From assembly GCF_001417735.1 (NCBI RefSeq), contig NZ_BBUZ01000053.1, positions 1 to 45,264 on the forward strand: a DNA stretch of 45,264 nucleotides, written 5' to 3'. The translations under genes and the position numbers were made by a program. The number at the start of each line of letters is the position of its first letter. Within the stretch, counting starts at the first letter, position 1. Shown piece by piece: positions 22,264 through 32,000 of this stretch. The stretch comes from Streptomyces sp. NBRC 110028 (GTDB taxonomy: Bacteria > Actinomycetota > Actinomycetes > Streptomycetales > Streptomycetaceae). Under the pieces are notes generated by a model. The model searched no databases. It was not told where the DNA came from and saw nothing but the letters and a program-made list of their open reading frames with translations.

Positions 22264-23694
22264 GTGAGCAACGGCAACAGCGGCGACGTCCGGCTCTGGG
22301 GCGGCCGCTTCGCCGACGGGCCGTCCGAGGCACTGGAGAAGCTCAGCGCGTCGGTGCACTTCGACTGGCGCCTGGCGCCGTACGACATCGCCGGCTCCCG
22401 TGCCCACGCCCGGGTGCTCCACGCGGCCGATCTGCTGACCGCCGACGAGCTGGAGCGGATGCTGGCCGGGCTCGACCGGCTGGAGGCCGACGTCGCCGCC
22501 GGCGACTTCACCGGCACCATCGCCGACGAGGACGTGCACTCCGCGCTGGAGCGCGGGCTGCTGGAGCGGCTCGGCCCCGACCTCGGCGGCAAGCTGCGTG
22601 CCGGGCGGTCCCGGAACGACCAGATCGCCACCCTCTTCCGGATGTACCTGCGCGACCACGCCCGGATCATCGGCGGCCTGATCGCCGACCTCCAGGAGGC
22701 CCTGGTCGGGCTCGCCGAGGCGCACCCGGACGTCGCGATGCCCGGCCGCACCCACCTCCAGCACGCCCAGCCGGTGCTCTTCGCCCACCACGTCCTCGCC
22801 CATGTCCAGGCGCTGTCGCGGAACGCGGAGCGGCTGCGGCAGTGGGACGAGCGGACGGCCGTCTCGCCGTACGGATCGGGCGCGCTGGCCGGGTCCTCGC
22901 TCGGCCTCGACCCGCAGGCCGTCGCCGCCGACCTGGGCTTCGAGCACGGCTCCGTCGCCAACTCGCTCGACGGCACGGCGTCCCGCGACTTCGTCGCCGA
23001 GTTCGCCTTCATCACCGCGATGATCGGCGTCGATCTGTCGCGGATCGCGGAGGAGATCATCATCTGGAACACGAAGGAGTTCTCCTTCGTGACCCTCCAC
23101 GACGCGTTCTCCACCGGCTCGTCGATCATGCCGCAGAAGAAGAACCCGGACATCGCCGAGCTGGCGCGCGGCAAGTCCGGCCGGCTCATCGGCAACCTCA
23201 CCGGGCTGATGGCCACGCTGAAGGCCCTGCCGCTCGCGTACAACCGTGACCTGCAGGAGGACAAGGAGCCGGTCTTCGACTCCTGCGACCAGCTGGAGGT
23301 CCTGCTCCCCGCCTTCACCGGCATGATGGCGACCCTGACCGTCCACCGGGAGCGGATGGAGGAGCTGGCCCCCGCCGGGTTCTCGCTGGCCACCGACATC
23401 GCCGAGTGGCTGGTGCGGCAGGGCGTGCCGTTCCGGGTGGCGCACGAGGTCGCGGGCGCGTGCGTCAAGGAGTGCGAGCGGACCGGGATCGAGCTGGACC
23501 AGCTGACCGACGAGCAGTTCGCGAAGATCTCCCCGCATCTCACCCCCGAGGTGCGGAGTGTGCTCAACGTGCCGGGCGCGCTGGCCTCGCGCAGCGGGCG
23601 CGGCGGTACGGCCCCGTCGGCCGTGGCCGCGCAGCTGGCCGAGGTCAAGGACGATCTGGCCGCGCAGCGCGCGTGGGCGGACGCGAAGCGCTGA
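22264..23694 (+). CDS. argH: Argininosuccinate lyase ArgH
   Basis: Splits argininosuccinate into arginine and fumarate, the last step. Protein of 476 residues of the fumarase/aspartase superfamily. The signature GSSIMPQKKNPD lies at residues 285-296 and carries the catalytic Ser; the N-terminal GGRFADGPSE and HTHLQHAQPV-type segment (GRTHLQHAQPVLFAHH) are also conserved. GTG start with GAGGAG close upstream. The TGA stop shares one base with the ATG of the aldo/keto reductase gene, so the two are translationally coupled. Confidence 0.96.
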   Translation: MSNGNSGDVRLWGGRFADGPSEALEKLSASVHFDWRLAPYDIAGSRAHARVLHAADLLTADELERMLAGLDRLEADVAAGDFTGTIADEDVHSALERGLLERLGPDLGGKLRAGRSRNDQIATLFRMYLRDHARIIGGLIADLQEALVGLAEAHPDVAMPGRTHLQHAQPVLFAHHVLAHVQALSRNAERLRQWDERTAVSPYGSGALAGSSLGLDPQAVAADLGFEHGSVANSLDGTASRDFVAEFAFITAMIGVDLSRIAEEIIIWNTKEFSFVTLHDAFSTGSSIMPQKKNPDIAELARGKSGRLIGNLTGLMATLKALPLAYNRDLQEDKEPVFDSCDQLEVLLPAFTGMMATLTVHRERMEELAPAGFSLATDIAEWLVRQGVPFRVAHEVAGACVKECERTGIELDQLTDEQFAKISPHLTPEVRSVLNVPGALASRSGRGGTAPSAVAAQLAEVKDDLAAQRAWADAKR

Positions 23695-24671
23695 TGTCCT
23701 CCGGCCTTCCTCGTCTCGCCGAGGCCGCCGCCGCCACGCCGGTGTCCCGCATCGGGCTCGGCCTGGCGGCGGTCGGCCGCCCCGGCTACATCAACCTCGG
23801 CCGGGACCGGGACCTCCCCGCCGAGCGCACCGTCGAGGCGATGCGGCGCCGCTCGCACGAGCTGCTGGACGCCGCGTACGCGCAGGGCGTGCGCTACCTG
23901 GACGCGGCCCGCTCCTACGGGCGGGCCGAGGAATTCCTCGCCGACTGGCTGCGCGCCCGGCCGGACGCGACGCGGGACGTGGTGGTCGGCAGCAAGTGGG
24001 GCTACACGTACGTGGCCGACTGGCGCGCGGACGCCGAGACCCATGAGGTCAAGGACCACTCCGTCGCCACGTACGAGCGTCAGCGCGAGGAGAGCCGTGC
24101 GCTGCTGGGCGACCACCTGGACCTGTACCAGATCCACTCCGTGACCCCCGACAGCCCCGCCCTCACCGACCCCGCCCTCCACGCCCGGCTGGCCCGGCTC
24201 GCGGCGGAGGGCGTCACGGTCGGCATCTCGACGAGCGGGCCCGCGCAGGGCGACGCGATCCGCGCCGCCCTGGAGGTCGAAGCCGACGGGCTTCCGCTCT
24301 TCCGTACGGTCCAGAGCACGTACAACCTGCTGGAGCCGTCGGCCGGGCCCGCGCTGGAGGAGGCCCACGCGGCGGGCCGGACCGTGATCGTCAAGGAGGC
24401 CATGGCCAACGGCCGCCTGGCCGCCCCCGACCGGGTCCCCACCGCGCTCCGCCGCGCCGCCGAGGAGGTGGGCGCGACGCCGGACGCCCTCGCGCTGGCC
24501 GCGGTCCTGCGGTGCCCGTGGGTGACCGTCGCCCTGTCGGGCGCGGCGACGGAGGCCCAACTGCGCTCCAACCTCACGGCGGCGTCGTTCCGCCTCCCGG
24601 AGCCGCTGGAAGACGTGGCGGAGCCGCCGGAAGCGTATTGGCGCCACCGCTCGTCCCTCCCCTGGACCTGA
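23694..24671 (+). CDS. Aldo/keto reductase
   Basis: NADPH-dependent oxidoreductase of 325 residues with the TIM-barrel tetrad visible as Asp70, Tyr75 and Lys101 (DAARSYG and GSKWGY), and the His of QIHSV. C-terminal NADP-site region VTVALSGAATEAQLRSNL is present. Substrate unknown. It starts on the argH stop (TGATG), an arrangement that implies co-expression, though no step of arginine synthesis needs it. Confidence 0.9.
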   Translation: MSSGLPRLAEAAAATPVSRIGLGLAAVGRPGYINLGRDRDLPAERTVEAMRRRSHELLDAAYAQGVRYLDAARSYGRAEEFLADWLRARPDATRDVVVGSKWGYTYVADWRADAETHEVKDHSVATYERQREESRALLGDHLDLYQIHSVTPDSPALTDPALHARLARLAAEGVTVGISTSGPAQGDAIRAALEVEADGLPLFRTVQSTYNLLEPSAGPALEEAHAAGRTVIVKEAMANGRLAAPDRVPTALRRAAEEVGATPDALALAAVLRCPWVTVALSGAATEAQLRSNLTAASFRLPEPLEDVAEPPEAYWRHRSSLPWT

Positions 24672-24932
24672 CGGGGCCGTCTTCCCCCACCCCGCCCCTT
24701 CCCGAAACCGGGGCTCCACCCCGGGCCCGGGTGGGGGCTCCGCCCCCACACCCCCACCGGGGCTCCGCCCCTGGACCCCGCTCCTCAATCGCCGGAGGGG
24801 CTGGGGTGTGGGGCGTCTCCGCCTCCATGTTCCCGCTCCGCAATTGCCGGAGGGGCTGGGATATGAGGCATCTGCGCCCCCACACCCCCGCTCCGCAAAC
24901 GCCGGGTGGGGGCTGGAAGGTGCGGCTTCCGC
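24672..24932. repeat. Intergenic repeat cluster, three 55-bp units
   Basis: Units begin at 24781, 24836 and 24891, exactly 55 bp apart, each opening CTCC(T/G)CAA and a small hairpin such as CTCCG-CAATTG-CCGGAG followed by GGGGCTGG. The third runs into the end of the sigma-factor gene. Upstream (24700-24780) lies a C- and G-rich stretch with several GGGGCTCC-type inverted pieces. The cluster separates convergent genes and probably acts as a two-way terminator; similar CGCCGGAGGGGCTG repeats are widespread in Streptomyces. Confidence 0.75.
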
Positions 24933-26086
<1,154 letters not shown>

Positions 26087-26090
<4 letters not shown>

Positions 26091-26494
26091 TCCGTGATGG
26101 TGGGCGGCGCGGTCAGGAACGGGCGCAGTTCGAGCCATTCGTGGATCGGCTCCCCGCCCGCCCCGGGGGCGGCCGACAGCTCCCCGGCCAGCTCGACGGC
26201 GCGCTCGTAGCTGTCGACGTCGATCACCATCCAGCCCGCGATGAGGTCCTTGGTCTCGGCGAACGGGCCGTCGGTGACCGGCGGGCGCCCCTCACCGTCG
26301 TACCGGACCCACGTCCCCTCGGGGGCGAGTGCCTGACCGTCGACGAACTCGCCGGTCCCCTCCAGCCGGGCCGCGAAGTCCTGCATGTACTTCACGTGCG
26401 CGGAGATCTCCTCCGGCTTCCACTGGTCCATGGGCACGTTGTTGGCCGGAGCCGGTGCGCCACGGTAGTGCTTGAGCAGCAGGTACTTGGCCAT
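26087..26494 (-). CDS. YCII-related DGPF-domain protein
   Basis: Protein of 135 residues. DGPFAETKDLIAGWMVIDVDSYERAVELA holds the DGPF signature; MAKYLLLKHYRG is the usual opening. These proteins always travel with ECF42 sigma factors and probably act in the same stress response, but their activity is not known. Ribosome site GGAG lies about 7 nt upstream. A sequence fitting the ECF42 target promoter lies 53-79 nt upstream of the start. Confidence 0.93.
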
Positions 26495-26546
26495 GGTGGG
26501 TCTCCTCGGTGCTGATGCGACCCATTGTGGTCGCGTTCACCCCGGG

Positions 26547-26573
26547 GACGGAGCCGATCCCGCGTTCTCGACA
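26547..26573 (-). promoter_or_regulatory. Probable ECF42-dependent autoregulated promoter
   Basis: On the minus strand TGTCGA (26573-26568), 17-nt spacer, CGTC (26550-26547). This fits the published S. venezuelae ECF42 pattern as I recall it (TGTCGA at -35, CGA/TC at -10) and sits just before the DGPF and sigma-factor genes. Confidence 0.6.
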
Positions 26574-26657
26574 TCGCCGCCGAAGTTTTTTTCGGGAAGG
26601 GGCGGGGTGGGGGAAAAGCCCAGCGCACCGGCTACACACCGGCTCCGTACGCGCGCG

Positions 26658-27485
26658 CTACGCGTCCGCGCCGACCGACCCCAGGAACCGCCCCACCGCC
26701 CACGCGTACTCCTTCGGCGCGTCGTCGTGGATCCAGTGCCCGCACCCCGCGAACTCCCGCAGCGTGGTGCGCGGCCGCCGCCGCGCCATCTCGCGGGCGT
26801 GGCCGGGCGGCAGCAGGGGGCTGTGTTCGCCGTGCATCAGCAGGGCCGGGCAGGCCGAGCCGAGCCATTCGGACCAGAAGTCGCCCCGCATCGCCTCCTG
26901 GGAGGCCATCATGTGGGCCGGTTCGAACAGCAGCCGCCATCCACCCGTCGCCCGGTCCCGCTCGGCGCTGTCGAGGAAGTACGAGGCGTCCGGGATGCCG
27001 CGGGACTCGATCTGGTCGCGCAGGCTCTCCCGGTCGGCGGCCCAGGTCGGCCAGCCGGTGACGTCGAGTACGGGGTGGGCGACCACCGGGCGGTCCGTCA
27101 CGGCGCCGATGTCCTCGACGACGAGGGCGCTCACCAGGTCGGGGTGGCGCGCGGCGAGGGCGTACGCGGCGACCGCGCCCGTGGAGTGGGCGACGACCGG
27201 CACCGGACCGGGGCGCAGCTCGTCCAGCAGGGCGGCGGCGTCGGCGACGTACTCGTCCAGGGTGAACGGCCCGCCGCCCCCGGTCAGCCCGTGTCCCCGC
27301 TGGTCCAGGGCGATCACCCGGTACGCGGGGGCCAGGGCGGCGGCCAGCGGCGCGTACATCCGGCCGCGGCCGAAGTGCCCGTGCAGGGCGAGGACCGGGG
27401 TTCCCGGGCCGCCGAAGTCGGTGAGGGCGAAGCGACGACCCCGGAGGGATATGAAGTCGGGGGAAGGCACGGTCAATGTCGTCAC
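26658..27485 (-). CDS. Alpha/beta hydrolase
   Basis: Protein of 275 residues from the GTG at 27485. LALHGHFGRG is the oxyanion region, DQRGHGLT is the conserved turn, AHSTGAVAA holds the nucleophile Ser (a HSTG elbow), and GCGHWIHDDAP holds the His. Substrate unknown. The frame continues to an ATG at 27536, but a TAGGAT -10-like element overlaps that ATG, so I favour the internal GTG; neither has a good ribosome site. Confidence 0.82.
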   Translation of the reverse strand: MTTLTVPSPDFISLRGRRFALTDFGGPGTPVLALHGHFGRGRMYAPLAAALAPAYRVIALDQRGHGLTGGGGPFTLDEYVADAAALLDELRPGPVPVVAHSTGAVAAYALAARHPDLVSALVVEDIGAVTDRPVVAHPVLDVTGWPTWAADRESLRDQIESRGIPDASYFLDSAERDRATGGWRLLFEPAHMMASQEAMRGDFWSEWLGSACPALLMHGEHSPLLPPGHAREMARRRPRTTLREFAGCGHWIHDDAPKEYAWAVGRFLGSVGADA

Positions 27486-27666
27486 CCGCGGCACGGTAGT
27501 GGCCGTCCCGGGCGCGAGACCAGTACGGCGGGGCATCCTACCGACGGCGACAGGACAGTGACCGGAACGGTACGAAGAAGGCGGATGGTGACACTTCGGT
27601 GTCGGCGTCCGCCCGTATCGGCCCGGTCGCGGGCCCGTCGGCCACGGCGGGAAGCGTCAGAGCGCG

Positions 27667-28356
27667 TCAGGCCGCGGCCTTCGTCTCCGCGGCCTTCGCC
27701 TTCGTGGCGTAGATGTCCACGTACTCCTGGCCGGACAGCCGCATGACCTCGCTCATGACCTCGTCGGTCACCGCCCGCAGCACATACCGGTCGCGGTCCA
27801 TGCCCTCGTAGCGGGCGAACTCCAGCGGCTCGCCGAACCGCACCGCCACCCGCCCGGGCCGGGGCAGTCCCTTGCCGCCCGGCTGGAGCCGGTCGGTGCC
27901 GATCATCGCGAACGGCACCACCGGCGCGCCGGTCATCAGGGTGAGCCGGGCGATGCCGGTACGGCCGCGGTAGAGGCGGCCGTCGGGGGAGCGGGTGCCC
28001 TCGGGGTAGATGCCGAAGATCTTGCCCTCCTCCAGCACCCGGCGGCCGGTCATCAGCGCGGCGACGCCGCCGTGCCCGCCGTCCCGGTCGACCGGGATCA
28101 TGCCGACGCCGGTGAAGAACCAGGCCATCAGCCGGCCCTTGAGGCCCTTGCCGGTCACGTACTCGTCCTTGCCGATGAAGAAGACCTGGCGGTCGCAGAC
28201 GAGCGGCAGGATCACCGAGTCGATGAAGGTGAGGTGGTTCCCGGCGAGGATCACCGGGCCGGAGCCGGGAATGCGCTCCGCGCCCTCGACCCGTGGACGG
28301 AACATCAGGCGCATCAGCGGACCGAGTACTGCCTTCAGGAACACGAAACGGGACAA
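27667..28356 (-). CDS. plsC: 1-acylglycerol-3-phosphate acyltransferase (PlsC family)
   Basis: Membrane-associated lysophospholipid acyltransferase of 229 residues making phosphatidic acid. The catalytic NHLTFID (His41, Asp46) and glycerophosphate-binding YPEGTRSPDGRLY (Glu119-Arg122) are clear. The C-terminus is Lys/Ala-rich. The start is TTG at 28356, with GGAGG 5 nt upstream, and gives the family's usual opening (MSRFVFLKAVLGP). A weak TTG start lowers yield. It diverges from a glycerophosphodiesterase gene, which also belongs to phospholipid turnover. Confidence 0.9.
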   Translation of the reverse strand: MSRFVFLKAVLGPLMRLMFRPRVEGAERIPGSGPVILAGNHLTFIDSVILPLVCDRQVFFIGKDEYVTGKGLKGRLMAWFFTGVGMIPVDRDGGHGGVAALMTGRRVLEEGKIFGIYPEGTRSPDGRLYRGRTGIARLTLMTGAPVVPFAMIGTDRLQPGGKGLPRPGRVAVRFGEPLEFARYEGMDRDRYVLRAVTDEVMSEVMRLSGQEYVDIYATKAKAAETKAAA

Positions 28357-28616
28357 CGGGCCCTCCGGTCGGCATCAAGGTCGGGGGCGCTTCGCCTACG
28401 GCCCGTCAACCCGGTACCGCACAGAAGCGCCGATGAGGACGATACTCGCCGGTCATGTCACGGCGCACACCGGGTTCACCCACCTGATACGCAGTGTTGA
28501 CACCCGTTTCCCACGCGTTTCGCCGCAGGTCTCCCGCCGATAAGGCGCACCCCCCTACCATCAGCCCGTTCGCTGACAGGAATTGACGGTGCTGGACACC
28601 AGAGCGAGGAGTGCTC
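28357..28616. promoter_or_regulatory. Divergent control region of plsC and glycerophosphodiesterase genes
   Basis: Contains one good PHO-box-like unit, GTTCACCCACC (28474-28484), with a poorer 11-nt unit before it, and a perfect -35 hexamer TTGACA (28497-28502) without a clear -10 at the right distance. Regulation by PhoP would suit a glycerophosphodiesterase, but one good unit is not enough to claim it. Confidence 0.3.
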
Positions 28617-29777
28617 ATGGAGCGCGAACAGCGCGAGCAACAGCCCGGGCGGCGCGCCCTTCTGGGGGCCGCGGCCCTCGGCGCGGGAGCGGTGGCCCTG
28701 GGCGGCGCGGGCACGGCCACCGCCGCGGAAGCGGGCACCGCGGCGGCGAGCGGGCCCGTGCGCGGGCTGCCGGTGCCGACGGTCATCGGCCACCGCGGCG
28801 CCTCCGGCTACCGCCCCGAGCACACGCTCGGCTCGTACCAGCTCGCGCTGGACATGGGCGCGGACATCGTCGAGCAGGACCTCGTCCCCACCAAGGACGG
28901 GCATCTGGTGTGCCGTCACGAGAACGACATCACGGCCACCACCGACGTCTCCGCGCACCCGGAGTTCGCCGACCGCAAGACCACCAAGACGGTCGACGGC
29001 ACCAAGCTGACCGGCTGGTTCACCGAGGACTTCACCCTCGCCGAGCTGAAGACGCTGCGCGCCAAGGAGCGCATCCCCGGCAACCGCCAGCGCAACACCC
29101 TCTACGACGGCCGCTGGGAGGTGCCCACCTTCGAGGAGGTGCTGCAGTGGGCCGAGCGAGAGGGCCGCAAGCGGGGCCGCCGGGTCTGGCTGTACGTCGA
29201 GACCAAGCACCCCACCTACTTCCGGGGGATCGGCCTCGGCCTGGAGGAGCGGGTCGCGAAGCTGCTCCGTAAGTACGGACGCCACAAGAAGGACGCGGCG
29301 CTCTTCCTCCAGTCCTTCGAGCCGAGCAGCATCCAGCGGCTGCGCAAGCTGGTCGCCACCCCGGCGGTCGTGCTGCTGTCCACCATCAACAGCCGCCCCT
29401 GGGACTTCGTCGAGGCGAACGACCCGCGGACGGTCGCGGACCTCGTCAAGCCCGAGGGCCTGAAGTGGATCGCGAGCTACGCCCAGGGCATCGGCCCCGA
29501 CCTGTCGGTGATCATCCCGCGCACGGCCGACGGCAAGCTCTCCACCCCGACCAGCGTGGTCAAGGACGCGCACGCGGCCGGGCTCGTCCTGCACCCGTAC
29601 ACCGTGCGCAACGAGAACACCTTCCTGCCCGCCGACTTCCGCCGGGGCAGCGACCCCAACGCGTACGGGGACGCCTTCGGCGCCTTCAAGGCGTACTTCG
29701 CCACCGGCATCGACGGGATCTTCTCCGACAACCCGGACACCGCCCTCCTCGCCGCGGCGGACTTCCGCAAGCAGTAG
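28617..29777 (+). CDS. Tat-exported glycerophosphodiester phosphodiesterase
   Basis: Hydrolyses glycerophosphodiesters to glycerol 3-phosphate and an alcohol, outside the cell. Protein of 386 residues. Twin-arginine signal at residues 11-40 (GRRALLGAAALGAGAVALGG, then ATAAEA). The catalytic HRGASGYRPEHT lies at residues 59-70, with EQDLVPTKDGHLVCRHE as the metal and second-His region. The ATG at 28617 has GAGGA 6 nt upstream; a GTG at 28611 touches that site. It releases phosphate and glycerol phosphate for reuse. Confidence 0.93.
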   Translation: MEREQREQQPGRRALLGAAALGAGAVALGGAGTATAAEAGTAAASGPVRGLPVPTVIGHRGASGYRPEHTLGSYQLALDMGADIVEQDLVPTKDGHLVCRHENDITATTDVSAHPEFADRKTTKTVDGTKLTGWFTEDFTLAELKTLRAKERIPGNRQRNTLYDGRWEVPTFEEVLQWAEREGRKRGRRVWLYVETKHPTYFRGIGLGLEERVAKLLRKYGRHKKDAALFLQSFEPSSIQRLRKLVATPAVVLLSTINSRPWDFVEANDPRTVADLVKPEGLKWIASYAQGIGPDLSVIIPRTADGKLSTPTSVVKDAHAAGLVLHPYTVRNENTFLPADFRRGSDPNAYGDAFGAFKAYFATGIDGIFSDNPDTALLAAADFRKQ

Positions 29778-29889
29778 GGACGGGGCGGGCCGCGCCACGG
29801 GCGTCAAGGCGCGGCCCGCCGTCTCCCCGGACGGGTGAGAGACCCGCGGCCCGGCAACCACCCGCCGAGCGCGTCACGTCCCGCCCGGC

Positions 29890-30420
29890 ATGGAGCTTGT
29901 GGAGCAACTGCGTCCGCTGCTCGCCGCCGAGGCGGCGGCCGAGGCGTACGGAGCGTACGGAGCGGGCGTCGAGCCCGCCGAGCTGGAGCAGGCCGTCTGG
30001 CTGCGGCTGCTGGAGCGCACCCGGGACAGCGGCCCGCCGCCCCAGCCCGCGCGCTGGCTGCGCCACGCGGTCCGGGCCGAGGTGCGCGGCGCCCGGCGCC
30101 GGGCGCGCCGCGAGGTCCCGTACGACCCGGTCGGCGACGGCCCGCCGAGCGGCCCCGAGCCCCGCCCCGCCGAGCACGCCGCGCTCACCGCCGAGACCGG
30201 GCGGGTGCTGCGCGCCGCGGTGCGCCGGCTGCCCGGCCGCTGCCCGAGGCTGCTCGGGGCGATGCTGTCCCGGTCGGACCTGACATATCGCGAGATCGCC
30301 GTCGAGTTGGGTATCTCACAGGGCAGTCTCGGCCCGGTACGTTCCCGATGTCTGGGTTGCCTGCGCAGAATGCTCACGGCGGAGGTTGCGGCTCCTGAAC
30401 CGTGGGGAAAGGAGCGTTAG
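29890..30420 (+). CDS. Sigma-70-family (ECF-like) sigma factor
   Basis: Protein of 176 residues. The N-terminal part (LEQAVWLRLLERTRD, ARWLRHAVRAEVRGARRRARRE) resembles region 2, and LTYREIAVELGISQGSLGPVRSRCLGCLRRML is region 4 with its helix-turn-helix. Region 2 is short and the link is Pro-rich. There is no anti-sigma gene beside it. No clear ribosome site precedes the ATG. Streptomycetes have many orphans of this kind; the target genes are unknown. Confidence 0.8.
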   Translation: MELVEQLRPLLAAEAAAEAYGAYGAGVEPAELEQAVWLRLLERTRDSGPPPQPARWLRHAVRAEVRGARRRARREVPYDPVGDGPPSGPEPRPAEHAALTAETGRVLRAAVRRLPGRCPRLLGAMLSRSDLTYREIAVELGISQGSLGPVRSRCLGCLRRMLTAEVAAPEPWGKER

Positions 30421-30537
30421 ACAATCGGCGCCCGGGAGGCGGCCACAACCATGTGGCGTCTCCTTTCCAGGCAATGAACCCCGGTCGCTCTACCCTCAGG
30501 CGGCCGGTGGACCGAAGCAAAGGGGAGGCATGCGCAC

Positions 30538-31041
30538 ATGGGCATGAGCGTGACCATCTCCGCGGCGACCGCGGACGACGCCGAGCAGATCCTCAAGCTG
30601 CAGTACCTGTGTTATCAGGGTGAGGCCGAGCTCTACGGGGACTACTCCATCGAGCCGCTGACGCAGACGCTCGACGACCTGCGCGCCGAACTGGGCGAGG
30701 GCTGTGTGCTGGTGGCCCGGCTCGGCGAGGAGGTCGTCGGCTCGGTCCGGGGCGCCGTCGACGACAAGGGCACGGCCGCCATCGGCAAGCTCATCGTCCA
30801 CCCGCGGATGCAGCGGCACGGGCTCGGCGGGCGCCTGCTCGCGGCGATCGAGGCCCGGCTGACGGAGGAGCGCGCCGCCAAGCGGTACCGGCTGCTCACC
30901 GGTCACCGCAGCGACGGCAACCTCCGTCTGTACCGCAAGTACGGCTACGCGCAGGTCGGCACCGAAGAGGTCAACCGCCGCCTGAGCCTGGTCACCCTGG
31001 AGAAGGACGCCTCCATGTCGGCCTTCGCGGCCAGCGCGTAA
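30538..31041 (+). CDS. GNAT-family N-acetyltransferase
   Basis: Protein of 167 residues. Acetyl-CoA-binding segment IGKLIVHPRMQRHGLGGRLLAAIEARL, followed by the C-terminal LYRKYGYAQVGTEEV, is typical of GNAT enzymes acting on small molecules or protein termini. GGGGAGG lies 9 nt before the ATG. A strong hairpin follows 12 nt after the stop. Confidence 0.88.
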   Translation: MGMSVTISAATADDAEQILKLQYLCYQGEAELYGDYSIEPLTQTLDDLRAELGEGCVLVARLGEEVVGSVRGAVDDKGTAAIGKLIVHPRMQRHGLGGRLLAAIEARLTEERAAKRYRLLTGHRSDGNLRLYRKYGYAQVGTEEVNRRLSLVTLEKDASMSAFAASA

Positions 31042-31052
31042 CGCCTGCGACG

Positions 31053-31090
31053 CGGCGGGGCCCCACCCTGTGCGGGGTGGAGCCCCGCCG
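31053..31090. terminator. Long hairpin between convergent genes
   Basis: CGGCGGGGCCCCACCC... (from 31053) pairs with GGGGTGGAGCCCCGCCG (31074-31090), about 16 pairs with one mismatch and a short loop. Suited to end transcripts from both sides. Confidence 0.75.
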
Positions 31091-31107
31091 CCGGGCGTTT
31101 CCCCTCC

Positions 31108-31509
31108 TCAGCCACCCCGCCGCCGCAGCCACAGCAGACCCGTCACCGGCAGGAGGATCGGGATGAACAGGTACCCCATCCCGTAGTCCGACCACACCGT
31201 CTGGTCGGGAAAGGCCGAGGGGTCGGCCAGGGTCCAGGTGCCCACGGTCAGCACACCGACCAGCTCCGCCCCGCAACACACCAGCGCCGCCTTCCGCGCC
31301 CCCTCCCCACCCCGCACCAGCGAGACCGTGATGAAGGCGTACACCACGGCGGAGACCGCCGAGAGGACGTACGCGAGCGGCGCCTCGTCGAACTGGGCGA
31401 TCAGCTGGTAGAGCGAGCGCGACGCCGCGGCCACCGTGAACACCCCGTACAGCATCACCAGCAGCCGCCCGGGCCCCTGCCCGATCCCCGTACGCGCCGA
31501 CTCAGCCAC
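31108..31509 (-). CDS. Small four-helix membrane protein
   Basis: Protein of 133 residues with four hydrophobic segments (LLVMLYGVFTVAAASRSLYQLI, LAYVLSAVSAVVYAFITVSLV, AALVCCGAELVGVLTVGTW, YLFIPILLPVTGLLWL) and an Arg-rich C-terminus. Probably a conserved actinomycete integral membrane protein; no function known. GTG start at 31509, overlapping the upstream membrane-protein gene by 8 nt, so the two are likely expressed and may act together. Confidence 0.75.
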   Translation of the reverse strand: MAESARTGIGQGPGRLLVMLYGVFTVAAASRSLYQLIAQFDEAPLAYVLSAVSAVVYAFITVSLVRGGEGARKAALVCCGAELVGVLTVGTWTLADPSAFPDQTVWSDYGMGYLFIPILLPVTGLLWLRRRGG

Positions 31510-31870
31510 CCACGCCTCCCCAGATGTCGTACAGCCGTACCTCCAGCACCGCCAGCACCACGGCCGCCGCGGCGACCGTGGCCGAACCCCAGCGGGTCCG
31601 CTCCGCCAGCGACATGAACGCCGCGATCGGCACGGCGAGCGCCGAACCGACCAGATACGCGATGAAGATCGCCACACCCTGCTCGGGGTCCTCGCCCCGC
31701 GCCAGCCGCACGATCCCGATGATCAGCTGGACGATCGCCAGCAGGGACACCACGGCCATCCCGATGAAGTGCCAGTCCTTGGTGGGCTGGTCGCGGTAGG
31801 CGGCGAAACCGCACCACGCGGCGAGCGCGAGGGCGGTCGCACCGAGCACGGCGGTCAGCGGGTCGATCAA
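31502..31870 (-). CDS. Small four-helix membrane protein
   Basis: Protein of 122 residues, mostly membrane: helices near residues 5-25, 38-57, 68-90 and 96-115. No family recognised. The start is TTG at 31870, with GGAGG 5 nt upstream. That ribosome site is part of a 24-nt direct duplication (see findings). It overlaps the next gene by 8 nt. Confidence 0.7.
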   Translation of the reverse strand: MIDPLTAVLGATALALAAWCGFAAYRDQPTKDWHFIGMAVVSLLAIVQLIIGIVRLARGEDPEQGVAIFIAYLVGSALAVPIAAFMSLAERTRWGSATVAAAAVVLAVLEVRLYDIWGGVGG

Positions 31871-32000
31871 CGGAACCTCCGCAGGCGGAGCGAACGGAAC
31901 CTCCGCGCGGTGCGGTCCCGCACACAGGGGGTGACAAGCATGGGACGACTGTAATCGGCCCGAATGACCGCGTTGCGATCGGCCCCGTACGCTGCGCCCC

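Noticed and set aside
24700..24932. CRISPR array
   Set aside because: Three imperfect 55-bp units with diverged content throughout, no constant repeat with unique spacers and no cas genes.
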